The notes under the pieces are model-generated. The model was given only the letters and a program-made list of their open reading frames with translations. It was not told the DNA's origin and did no database searches. A program made the position numbers and the translations under genes. From Mycobacterium sp. D16R12 (GTDB taxonomy: Bacteria > Actinomycetota > Actinomycetes > Mycobacteriales > Mycobacteriaceae): DNA of 64,000 bases. The stretch spans positions 90,476 to 154,475 of the forward strand of contig NZ_MAFC01000029.1 of assembly GCF_002013465.1 (NCBI RefSeq), read 5' to 3'. Shown piece by piece: positions 34,059 through 43,199 of this stretch (within the stretch, counting starts at the first letter, position 1; each line of letters opens with the position of its first letter).

Positions 34059-34466
34059 CTAGCAGCTGGGCGGTTCGAAGGACAGGTCGGTGTCCGGGAT
34101 GGGGCAGAAATAGTGACTAAGGCCCGGATTGTCTCGGTCATGGCTGTCCACGAAGACCTCCACATCCCGGTCCGCGCCGTATACCCGGTAGTACGTGGTG
34201 GTGTCCTCGAGGAAGAAGTTCGCGATCGTGGTCACCAGTTCGCCGCCGGTACCGGCGGCGCGGGCCTGGCGCATGCAGTCCAGATAGTTCGGCGGGATCT
34301 CGTGTGACGGCGGCAGCATGCGCAACCTGCCGCAGTCGTGCAGCGCCGGCCGTTGTTCGAAGGCGAGGTCGGGGGTGAGCGGATCCGGCGCGGCCTGCGC
34401 CAGCGGCGGACCTCCTGCCGCGAAGGCAGCCAGGATTACCGACGCGGTGCAGAGTCCTTTGAGCAT
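34059..34466 (-). CDS. Secreted hypothetical protein
   Basis: The product is 135 aa from the ATG at 34466. A signal peptide ends in LAQAA near residue 25. Mature features are HDCGRLRMLP, NYLDCMRQA, a TTYYRVYGADRDVEVFVD strand pair, a YFCPIP segment and a final Cys. The four Cys are probably disulfide-bonded outside the cell. The YYRV...VEVFVD...FC core is shared with the next gene, so the two are diverged duplicates. Function unknown. Confidence 0.65.
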   Translation of the reverse strand: MLKGLCTASVILAAFAAGGPPLAQAAPDPLTPDLAFEQRPALHDCGRLRMLPPSHEIPPNYLDCMRQARAAGTGGELVTTIANFFLEDTTTYYRVYGADRDVEVFVDSHDRDNPGLSHYFCPIPDTDLSFEPPSC

Positions 34467-34570
34467 CGCTCCAGACTTGCCGCCTTCGGGTCGACAGCGG
34501 GAGATTTCGGTGAAATCTCGTCGCACAGCACGGTAAAGCGCGTGTCCGGCTGGGGTCCGGCCCCAGGGGG

Positions 34571-35047
34571 CTATCGATCCGGCTGCGATGTGGGGTCGGG
34601 GCAGCCGGGGTTCGGCGTGTAGTCGGTGGGGGCGGCCCAGCAGAAGAAATGGCGCCAGCCGAAATTGCTGAACTGGTCGCCGCTGTAGTCGACGAAGACC
34701 TCGACCCTCTGCTGTGGGGAGAACACCCGGTAATAGGTGATGACGGGATCGCCCTCGATCGTGGACTCGACGAGCTTCAGTTCGGCGCCTCTGCCGGAAG
34801 TCTTGGCGACGTTCATACAGTCGCGCTGTGCGTCGGGTACTGGACCGTCTTTGAGCCCGAAGGCATAGGACCCGCAGCTGGGTAGGGGGGTGCGATCTGT
34901 AAATGCCTTGGGCGGAGGCGAGGCCGCAGGGCAGTAGATGGTCCTCGTGCCCAGCGAGTCCCAGGCCCACCACACGGCGAATATCGTCAGGGCGGCAATA
35001 GCCCCGATGAGCACGCGTCTTAGTGGGAGAGACCGAGTCCGCAGCAC
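34571..35047 (-). CDS. Membrane-anchored hypothetical protein, paralogue of the 34059 gene
   Basis: The product is 158 aa from a GTG start. A single N-terminal membrane helix (residues about 11-31) lacks an obvious cleavage site, so the protein stays anchored. The exposed part has an SCGSYAFGLKDG segment, DCMNVAKTSGRGAE, ITYYRVFSPQQRVEVFVD and a WRHFFCWAAP segment, parallel to the smaller secreted neighbour. The two genes are 104 bp apart on the same strand. The spacing to fadA upstream contains the divergent palindrome at 35073-35090. Function unknown. Confidence 0.65.
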   Translation of the reverse strand: MLRTRSLPLRRVLIGAIAALTIFAVWWAWDSLGTRTIYCPAASPPPKAFTDRTPLPSCGSYAFGLKDGPVPDAQRDCMNVAKTSGRGAELKLVESTIEGDPVITYYRVFSPQQRVEVFVDYSGDQFSNFGWRHFFCWAAPTDYTPNPGCPDPTSQPDR

Positions 35048-35072
35048 ACTGCAAGCCTACCGGCACCATATT

Positions 35073-35090
35073 CCCAACCAACGGGTTGGG
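35073..35090. promoter_or_regulatory. Palindromic operator ahead of fadA
   Basis: CCCAACCAACGGGTTGGG forms a perfect inverted repeat with 7-bp arms and a 4-bp spacer. It lies 142 bp before the fadA ATG and 26 bp from the start of the divergent gene at 35047. The same core occurs at 30602-30617 ahead of the far-like gene. TetR-type binding is inferred from the geometry. Confidence 0.55.
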
Positions 35091-35231
35091 AGGGCTGCTT
35101 ACCATGGGGACGCCACCCTGGTCTAACGTAGGGCTGTCTCGGCGAACTGACCCGGAGTCAACCCCGGAATCAAAGGCCGGCACACCTTGCACCACATGCC
35201 CCATACGCACCCCCTATAAGGACGTATACCC

Positions 35232-36440
<1,209 letters not shown>

Positions 36441-36455
36441 GGAGAACCAGAACCA

Positions 36456-38615
36456 ATGAGTGCAAACACAATTCAGTGGGAAAAGGATGCCGACGGCATC
36501 GTCACCCTCACGTTGGACGACCCCAACGGCTCGGCCAACGTGATGAACGACGACTACAAGCAGTCGATGGCCGCGGCCGTCAAGCGCCTTGTGGAAGAGA
36601 AGGATTCGATCACCGGCGTGGTGATCACAAGTGCCAAGAAGACCTTCTTCGCCGGTGGTGACCTCACCAAGATCATCCAGATCCAGCCGGAGCACGCCCA
36701 GGAGGCCTTCAACGAGGTCGAGGAGATCAAGAAGGACCTGCGCACGCTGGAGACCTTCGGTCGTCCCGTCGTGGCAGCCATCAACGGCGCCGCCCTCGGC
36801 GGTGGCCTGGAGATCGCGCTGGCCACCCATTACCGGATTGCCGCCGACGTCAAGGGATCTCAGATCGGTCTGCCCGAGGTATCGCTGGGTCTGCTGCCCG
36901 GCGGTGGCGGTGTCACCCGTGTCACCCGCATGCTCGGTATCCAGAACGGCTTCGTGACCGTGCTGGCGCAGGGCACCCGCTTCAACCCGACCAAGGCCAA
37001 GGAAGTCGGCTTGATCGACGAGCTGGTTGGCTCCGTCGACGAGCTGATCCCCGCTGCGAAGGCATGGGTCAAGGCCAACCCCGAGGCCGTGCAGCGCTGG
37101 GATGTCAAGGGCTACAAGATCCCCGGCGGCACCCCCGCCACGCCGGCGTTGGCGGCCATCCTGCCGTCGTTCCCGTCGAACCTGAAGAAGCAGCTCAAGG
37201 GCGCGCCGATGCCGGCCCCGCGGGCCATCCTGGCCGCCGCGGTCGAGGGTGCCCAGGTGGACTTCGATACGGCAAGCCGTATCGAGAGCCGCTACTTCAC
37301 CAGCCTGACCACCGGCCAGGTCGCCAAGAACATGACGCAGGCGTTCTTCTTCGACCTGCAGACCATCAACGGCGGCGGATCACGCCCGGACGGCATCGCC
37401 AAGCGGGAGATCAAGAAGATCGGTGTGCTGGGCGCGGGCATGATGGGTGCCGGCATCGCGTACGTCTCGGCCAAGGCCGGCTATGACGTCGTCCTGAAGG
37501 ATGTTTCGGCGGAGGCGGCTCAAAAGGGCAAGGCCTACTCGGAAAAGATTGAGGAGAAGGCTCTTTCGCGTGGCAAGACCACCGCGGAGAAGTCGGCGGC
37601 GCTACTGGCCAAGATCACCCCGACCGCTGATCCTGCCGATCTGGCAGGCGTCGACTTCGTGGTCGAGGCGGTCTTCGAGAACACCGAGCTCAAGCACAAG
37701 GTGTTCCAGGAGATCGAGGACATCGTCGAGCCCAACGCGCTTCTCGGCTCCAACACCTCCACCCTGCCCATCACGGGTCTGGCTGCGGGTGTGAAGCGTC
37801 AGGAAGACTTCATCGGTATCCACTTCTTCTCGCCGGTCGACAAGATGCCGCTGGTGGAAATCATCCGTGGTGAGAAGACCTCCGACGAGGCGCTGGCCCG
37901 GGTGTTCGACTATGTGCTGGCCATCAAGAAGACCCCGATCGTCGTCAACGACAGCCGTGGCTTCTTCACCTCGCGCGTCATCGGCACCTTCGTCAACGAG
38001 GCCGTCGCGATGCTGGCCGAGGGCATCGAGCCCTCGACCATCGAGCAGGCCGGCAGCCAGGCCGGATACCCGGCTCCACCGCTGCAGCTGTCGGATGAGC
38101 TGAACCTGACGCTGATGCAGAAGATCCGTAAGGAGACCGTCGAGGCCGCCAAGGCCGAGGGCAAGGAACTGCCGGACGATCCGGCGGGCCGTGTCATCGA
38201 CACGCTGGTCGAGGCGGGCCGTCCCGGCCGTCTGGGTGGTGCTGGTTTCTACGACTACGTGGACGGCAAGCGCACCGCGCTGTGGCCCGGCCTGCGCACG
38301 ACGTTCAACACCCGTCTGGGATCTGACGCGGCCAACCCGCCGCTACAGGACCTCATCGAGCGCATGCTGTTCGCGGAGGCCATCGAAACGCAGAAGTGCT
38401 TCGACGAGGGCGTGTTGACCTCGACCGCCGACGCCAACATCGGCTCGATCTTCGGCATCGGCTTCCCGCCCTGGACCGGCGGTGTGCACCAGTACATCGT
38501 CGGATACGACGGTCCCGCCGGAAAGGGCAAGGCCGGGTTCGTGGCTCGCGCAAAGGAATTGGCCGCCAAGTACGGCGACCGCTTCAACCCGCCCGCGTCG
38601 CTCCTGGACGCGTAA
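36456..38615 (+). CDS. fadB: Fatty acid oxidation complex alpha subunit (enoyl-CoA hydratase / 3-hydroxyacyl-CoA dehydrogenase)
   Basis: The product is 719 aa. The N-terminal crotonase domain (1 to about 190) has both catalytic glutamates, Glu119 (GGGLE) and Glu141 (GLPEV), with the oxyanion FFAGGD near 64-69. A Rossmann NAD domain starts near residue 323 with GAGMMGAG. The dehydrogenase catalytic His is near 456 in GIHFFSPVDKMP. Two C-terminal helical domains follow. It hydrates enoyl-CoA and oxidises the 3-hydroxy product. It is cotranscribed with fadA. A strong hairpin at 38632-38672 follows the stop. In M. tuberculosis the next gene is ercc3, whereas here a large block intervenes. Confidence 0.95.
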   Translation: MSANTIQWEKDADGIVTLTLDDPNGSANVMNDDYKQSMAAAVKRLVEEKDSITGVVITSAKKTFFAGGDLTKIIQIQPEHAQEAFNEVEEIKKDLRTLETFGRPVVAAINGAALGGGLEIALATHYRIAADVKGSQIGLPEVSLGLLPGGGGVTRVTRMLGIQNGFVTVLAQGTRFNPTKAKEVGLIDELVGSVDELIPAAKAWVKANPEAVQRWDVKGYKIPGGTPATPALAAILPSFPSNLKKQLKGAPMPAPRAILAAAVEGAQVDFDTASRIESRYFTSLTTGQVAKNMTQAFFFDLQTINGGGSRPDGIAKREIKKIGVLGAGMMGAGIAYVSAKAGYDVVLKDVSAEAAQKGKAYSEKIEEKALSRGKTTAEKSAALLAKITPTADPADLAGVDFVVEAVFENTELKHKVFQEIEDIVEPNALLGSNTSTLPITGLAAGVKRQEDFIGIHFFSPVDKMPLVEIIRGEKTSDEALARVFDYVLAIKKTPIVVNDSRGFFTSRVIGTFVNEAVAMLAEGIEPSTIEQAGSQAGYPAPPLQLSDELNLTLMQKIRKETVEAAKAEGKELPDDPAGRVIDTLVEAGRPGRLGGAGFYDYVDGKRTALWPGLRTTFNTRLGSDAANPPLQDLIERMLFAEAIETQKCFDEGVLTSTADANIGSIFGIGFPPWTGGVHQYIVGYDGPAGKGKAGFVARAKELAAKYGDRFNPPASLLDA

Positions 38616-38631
38616 GACAGGGCTCGACAAC

Positions 38632-38672
38632 ACCTCAGCCGCTCACCCTTTGGGGGTGGGCGGCTGAGGTGC
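38632..38672 (+). terminator. Strong hairpin terminator after fadB
   Basis: An 18-bp stem (CACCTCAGCCGCTCACCC with GGGTGGGCGGCTGAGGTG, one G-T pair) lies 17 bases after the fadB stop codon, without a T-run, the common mycobacterial form. Confidence 0.8.
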
Positions 38673-39183
38673 GTTGTGGGGCCAAATTTTTCGTGAGATT
38701 CGGGTGCCGACGCACCCGGCTTGGTGTCAACAACCGTTGAACCCCTAGCGAATTCGGTAGTTTTGGAGATGGCAGTCAGAAATGTCGCCGCGCGTCGAGT
38801 GGTGTGCGCCACACTGCAGGTAGCCGAGGGTGGTAGCCCACAGAAATTATGGGTTGTCACGTAGGTTCTCTGGTGACACTACAAACATAGTTATTGGTAC
38901 TTCGCGTGACCAGACATGAATTGCCTGGTCATAGGGTATTTCGATACGGTAGTTATATTTGCTGGAATTGGGTTACCGTAAGACTTTCGAGAAGTTGCTG
39001 TCACACGGCGTAACGCGACGTTACCCACAGTTCACTCGCTATTTCTTTGATGGAACCTGCCTTTGCGAGATATTTGTTCGCTACGCTGCCCGCAATGAGT
39101 AATGGATTTGCCACTCACATTGTGGCAGGTAGGTCGAATTTGGTTCGGCCCGTATTCGAGATCGCTGAGCAGGAATAGGGACG
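38673..39183. other. Long AT-rich intergenic region upstream of the lipid operon
   Basis: There are about 510 bases without a supportable gene. The second half (about 38860-39080) is clearly AT-richer than the flanks. A TCAACAACCGTTGA inverted repeat (5-bp arms) lies at 38727-38740, and a GTGACCAGACATGAATTG/CTGGTCA pairing occurs near 38904-38931. It probably holds regulated promoters for the operon starting at 39184 and marks the left boundary of the block that separates fadB from xpb. Confidence 0.5.
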
Positions 39184-40575
39184 ATGGTTGCACTCGGAAC
39201 GATCCACGATTGGCGCCCCAAGCCGGGAACCGTCATCTCCTGGAGTGCTTCGCCACGCGCCCGTCAGGTCGCTGCGCAGGCGCCCGCCAGTCTGGTGCCG
39301 CCGAGCTATCAACAAGCCCAGCATGTGCGCTCCTACCGGGATCTGGCCCGCCGGGACCGTGAGATGGCGCGGTTGGGCATCGGATCCTGGGACGTCCCCG
39401 GTGTCTGCGATATCGATGCGATGACCGCGGCGATCAACGCGCATCTGCGTCGGCACGACACCTACCACTCATGGTTCGAGTTCGACACGGCCGACAACAT
39501 CGTCCGGCATGCGATCGAGGATCCGGAGACCATCGACTTCGTGCCGCAGGATCATGGGCTGCAGGGGCCCGAGGAGATCCGCGCGCACCTGCTGCGTACC
39601 TCGGGCACTCCGCTCTCATGGGACTGCTTCACCTTCGGGGTGATTCAGCGCGCGGACCACTTCACGGTGTACATCAGTGTCGATCATCTGCATACCGACG
39701 GCATGTCGACGGGGATCATCTACGTCGAGATCCAGTTGATGTACGCGAGCCTGGTGCACGGGTCGGCGCTACAGCTTCCACCACCCGCGGGTTATCTGGA
39801 TTTCTCCGCCCGCGAACGTGCGCATAACCAGGCCATGACCCTGGATTCCTTCGAGGTGCAGACCTGGCTCCGGTACGCGCGGGACAACGGTGGCACTCTG
39901 CCGGACTTCGTGCTGCCGCTCGGCGACCGCTCCGAGCCGCACGTCGGTGGCATGGTCGCTGCTCCTCTACTGGACGCGGAGGAGACGGTGGCGTTCGAAA
40001 AGGCTTGTGAACAAGCGGGCGTGCGCTTCAGTGGTGGCGTCTTCGCGTGTACCGCCTTGATCGACCGCGAGCTCACCGGCGCCGATGCCTTCTATGGCAT
40101 CACCCCGTATGACACGCGCGGCACTGCCGAGGAGCAGATGTCGGTGGGTTGGTACGCGAGCTTCATTCCCTTCGTGGTCGATATGTCGGAGGCTTCCTTC
40201 GCGCGGGTCGCGCGGTCCGCGCAGAAGTCGTTCGACGAATGCCAGCCGCTGGCCAAGGTTCCTTTTGAGCGTGCATTGGAGCTCGCGGGTCCGGAGTCGG
40301 GGCTGACCGCCCCGGACTACGTGGTCCCGATGGTGTCCTTCTTGGACGCGCGCAAGATCCCGGTCAGTGCCGAATGGGATCGTATTAATGGCGGAATCTA
40401 CGGGGACAGCCGTTCTTCCGATCAGGTCTGTATGTGGGTCAACAGGTTTGAGAACGAAACCAACCTGACGATCTCGTTCCCCGACAACGCCGTCGCCCGT
40501 GAATCTGTGTCGCGCTATCTCGAAGTGGCCCGCATGGTTTACCAGCGTGTCGCGCAGTCACAGTTCGTTTCCTGA
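39184..40575 (+). CDS. PapA-type acyltransferase (condensation-domain superfamily)
   Basis: The product is 463 aa. The acyltransferase motif HxxxDG occurs as His168-LHT-Asp172-Gly173 in SVDHLHTDGMS. The C-terminal YGDSRSSDQVCMWVNR segment is characteristic of mycobacterial polyketide-associated PapA proteins that esterify trehalose or phthiocerol lipids with polyketide acids. Length fits a single condensation domain. It is first of a four-gene operon with a serine hydrolase, a second acyltransferase and an MMPL transporter, which suggests assembly and export of an acylated lipid. The exact product is unknown. Confidence 0.88.
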   Translation: MVALGTIHDWRPKPGTVISWSASPRARQVAAQAPASLVPPSYQQAQHVRSYRDLARRDREMARLGIGSWDVPGVCDIDAMTAAINAHLRRHDTYHSWFEFDTADNIVRHAIEDPETIDFVPQDHGLQGPEEIRAHLLRTSGTPLSWDCFTFGVIQRADHFTVYISVDHLHTDGMSTGIIYVEIQLMYASLVHGSALQLPPPAGYLDFSARERAHNQAMTLDSFEVQTWLRYARDNGGTLPDFVLPLGDRSEPHVGGMVAAPLLDAEETVAFEKACEQAGVRFSGGVFACTALIDRELTGADAFYGITPYDTRGTAEEQMSVGWYASFIPFVVDMSEASFARVARSAQKSFDECQPLAKVPFERALELAGPESGLTAPDYVVPMVSFLDARKIPVSAEWDRINGGIYGDSRSSDQVCMWVNRFENETNLTISFPDNAVARESVSRYLEVARMVYQRVAQSQFVS

Positions 40576-40636
40576 AACCGCGGCATCGCGGCCGCACCCC
40601 GCAGCATTGGGCAGTACTTGAAAGGAAGGCATTGTC

Positions 40637-41836
40637 ATGAGCACAAGCCTTGACGTCGCGGTGAATGGGACCAGCTCACCGGATTTCGACAATGTCCGGC
40701 GCGCGTTCGCACTGAATTTCCTGGAGAACGACGAGCTGGGCGCCGCGGTCGCGATCTGGGTTGACGGTGAGCTCGTCGTCAATCTGTGGGCCGGTTGGGC
40801 CGATGAGGCGCGCACCCGTCCGTGGACCGAGGACACCTTGGCGCCGGTGTACTCCGGGACCAAGGGATTGATGAGCACCTGCGTCCATATGCTCGTCGAG
40901 CGCGGTGTGCTCGATCTGCATGCGCCGGTTGCGCGGTACTGGCCCGAATTCGGCCAGGCCGGTAAGGAATCCATCACGCTGGCCATGGTGCTTGGGCATC
41001 GCTCGGGCGTGATTGGACCGCGTACCCGGCTGACGCCGGAGCAGGCCGCCAACTGGGACGAGGTGTGCGAGCACATCGCGAGGGCGACGCCGTGGTGGGA
41101 GCCTGGAACCGCGCAGGGTTACCACATGGCGACGTTCGGGTTCATCCTGGGCGAGGTCGTCCGCCGGACAACCGGTAAGACGCTCGGGCAGTTCCTGCGC
41201 ACCGAGATTGCCGAGCCGTACGGCCTCGACGTACACGTCGGGCTGCCGCACAGCGAGCATCACCGGTGCGCGGAGTTGGTCAACAAGCCGTTCCTGCGTG
41301 ATGTATTCCGTGGTGCTCCTGGGGAATTCGACTGCATGAGTGACCACCCGCTGGCGGGACCGCTCATCTCGGGTGATTTCATCCCCGATGACGAGATTGC
41401 CCGTACGGACATTGCGCGGTGGCGGGCGCTGGAGTTCCCCGGGACCAATGCGCACGTTTCGGCGCTGGGTATGGCCACCTTCTACAACGCGATGGCGCTG
41501 GGCAAGCTGCTCAGCCACGACCATATGGATGTGGTGCGGGTGTCGCAGGGTGGATTCGATCCCGATGTGGTGCTGGGCCCGCGGGTTGCCAACCACGGAT
41601 GGGGATTGGGCTACATGCTCAACCAGCGCTGCTATGCAGGTCCCAACCAGAAGACGTTCGGGCACGGCGGGTCTGGTGGTTCGTACGCGTTCGTCGACCT
41701 GGAGCACCGCATCGGCTACTCGTACGTGATGAACCAGTTCGATGTGACCAAGGCGGATGCCGACCCTCGTAGCGTGCGGCTGATCAACGAGCTCTACAGC
41801 ACGTTGGGGGTGTCGCCGGCGGGAGAGTCGCTGTGA
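40637..41836 (+). CDS. Serine hydrolase, beta-lactamase/EstB family (LipE-like)
   Basis: The product is 399 aa. The SxxK motif is Ser73-GT-Lys76 (VYSGTKGL) and the second motif Tyr162 (QGYHMATFG). The C-terminal GHGGSGGSYAF segment provides the HGG-like third motif. The family includes esterases and transesterases such as LovD-type acyltransferases, as well as class C-like beta-lactamases. Its place between two acyltransferase genes and an MMPL gene suggests acyl transfer or ester trimming of a lipid. There is no signal peptide, so it is cytosolic. AAAGGAAGG lies ahead of the start. Its stop overlaps the next GTG (GTGA). Confidence 0.88.
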   Translation: MSTSLDVAVNGTSSPDFDNVRRAFALNFLENDELGAAVAIWVDGELVVNLWAGWADEARTRPWTEDTLAPVYSGTKGLMSTCVHMLVERGVLDLHAPVARYWPEFGQAGKESITLAMVLGHRSGVIGPRTRLTPEQAANWDEVCEHIARATPWWEPGTAQGYHMATFGFILGEVVRRTTGKTLGQFLRTEIAEPYGLDVHVGLPHSEHHRCAELVNKPFLRDVFRGAPGEFDCMSDHPLAGPLISGDFIPDDEIARTDIARWRALEFPGTNAHVSALGMATFYNAMALGKLLSHDHMDVVRVSQGGFDPDVVLGPRVANHGWGLGYMLNQRCYAGPNQKTFGHGGSGGSYAFVDLEHRIGYSYVMNQFDVTKADADPRSVRLINELYSTLGVSPAGESL

Positions 41837-43197
41837 CGGCGACGATCCCGGCCGTAGACGCCCCGCCGCGCACTACATCCCTGCCGATCTCTCATTTGGA
41901 CTTCGTCGATCAGGCGTCCTTCCTGGGGTTGCGGGCCACCGAGCTGTCCACGCTGGGGCAGATGGTCTGGGTCTACGAACGCGATATAGACACCGACCGG
42001 TTGCGCAGGTTCCATGCCAACCTCGGCCAGGGACTGTTCGGCCGCCGAATCGAACGTTCCCGCGTGCCCTTCGGTCGTCATCGGTGGGTGCTCGATCCGG
42101 CGTGCCATCCCATCGATGTCGAGCTCGCGCCCTTGCCGCGCGCCGATCTGCAGGATTGGGTGCACCGGCATGCCCAGCTACCGGTCGATCCCGAGCACGG
42201 TCCGTCCTGGCGACTCGGTGTCACCCGGTTCACCGATGGTGCCACCGCGGTGAGTCTGGTGGTCTCGCACAGCATCGCCGACGGCGTGGGTATGTGCCGG
42301 GCCATCGCCGATGCGGTCAACGATGCGGTAGTTCCGTTGGGCTACGAGACACCACAGGTACGCAAGCGTTTACGCAGCGTGCGGGAAGACCTGCGGCGCA
42401 CCAGACGCGACCTGCCCGACACCGCACGGGCCTTCCGCAAGGCCACCAAGATGTTGAGCTCGCGGCGCGCGGACATCAAACATGCGGGCCGTCCCGCGAC
42501 CGAGGCGCACATCGAACAGATCCCGGCGGTGACCGTGTATCTGGACGAAACCCATTGGGACACGCACGCGCGTGGTCGTGGCGGTACCAGTAACTCGCTA
42601 GTCGGTGCGTTCGCCGGTCAACTCGCCACCAAGGTGGGCAGGCTCGGACCCGACGGCCGGGTGACTCTCTCCATGCCCGTCAATGAGCGCACTGAGGGCG
42701 ATCATCGTGCCAACGCCATGACCTCGGTGATGTTCGCGGTCGATCCGGTTGACCTGACCACCGATCTACGCGGAATCCGCAGAGCCACCAAGGAGGTGCT
42801 CTCCGGACTGCAGGACGCACCCGACGAAAAGTGGGCACTGCTACCGCTGACGCCCTTCATCCCCAAGGCTGCCGCACGCCGATTGGCTGATGTGGCACTG
42901 GAATACGGTGACTATCCGGTGGGATGCTCGAACGTCGGGCCGCTGGACCCCGACGTGAATCGCCCGGACGGGACGCACGCCGACTACGTCTACTGCAAAC
43001 TGGCAGAGCGGCGGGCGCGGCCGGACAAGGTGCTGAGCACTTACGGGCAGCTCTTCGTCGCATCCGGGAGGGTCAACGAGAGGGTTTTCCTGGCCGTCGT
43101 CGCCTACCAACCCGGTGTGATCGAGACACGCGCCGACCTGATCAGCCTGCTGACCGAGACGCTCGACGACTTCGGTATGCACGGGGTGATCGAGTAG
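41833..43197 (+). CDS. Condensation/WS-DGAT-like acyltransferase
   Basis: The product is 454 aa from a GTG that overlaps the previous stop (GTGA). The HxxxDG motif is His146-SIA-Asp150-Gly151 in VSHSIADGVG. The N-terminal SHLDFVDQASFLG opening and the VGAFAGQLATKVG segment fit the wax-ester synthase/condensation superfamily. There is no obvious hydrophobic helix, so it is cytosolic or peripherally attached. It probably transfers an acyl group onto the same product as the first acyltransferase of the operon. The MMPL gene starts two bases after its stop. Confidence 0.85.
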   Translation: MTATIPAVDAPPRTTSLPISHLDFVDQASFLGLRATELSTLGQMVWVYERDIDTDRLRRFHANLGQGLFGRRIERSRVPFGRHRWVLDPACHPIDVELAPLPRADLQDWVHRHAQLPVDPEHGPSWRLGVTRFTDGATAVSLVVSHSIADGVGMCRAIADAVNDAVVPLGYETPQVRKRLRSVREDLRRTRRDLPDTARAFRKATKMLSSRRADIKHAGRPATEAHIEQIPAVTVYLDETHWDTHARGRGGTSNSLVGAFAGQLATKVGRLGPDGRVTLSMPVNERTEGDHRANAMTSVMFAVDPVDLTTDLRGIRRATKEVLSGLQDAPDEKWALLPLTPFIPKAAARRLADVALEYGDYPVGCSNVGPLDPDVNRPDGTHADYVYCKLAERRARPDKVLSTYGQLFVASGRVNERVFLAVVAYQPGVIETRADLISLLTETLDDFGMHGVIE

Positions 43198-43199
43198 TC

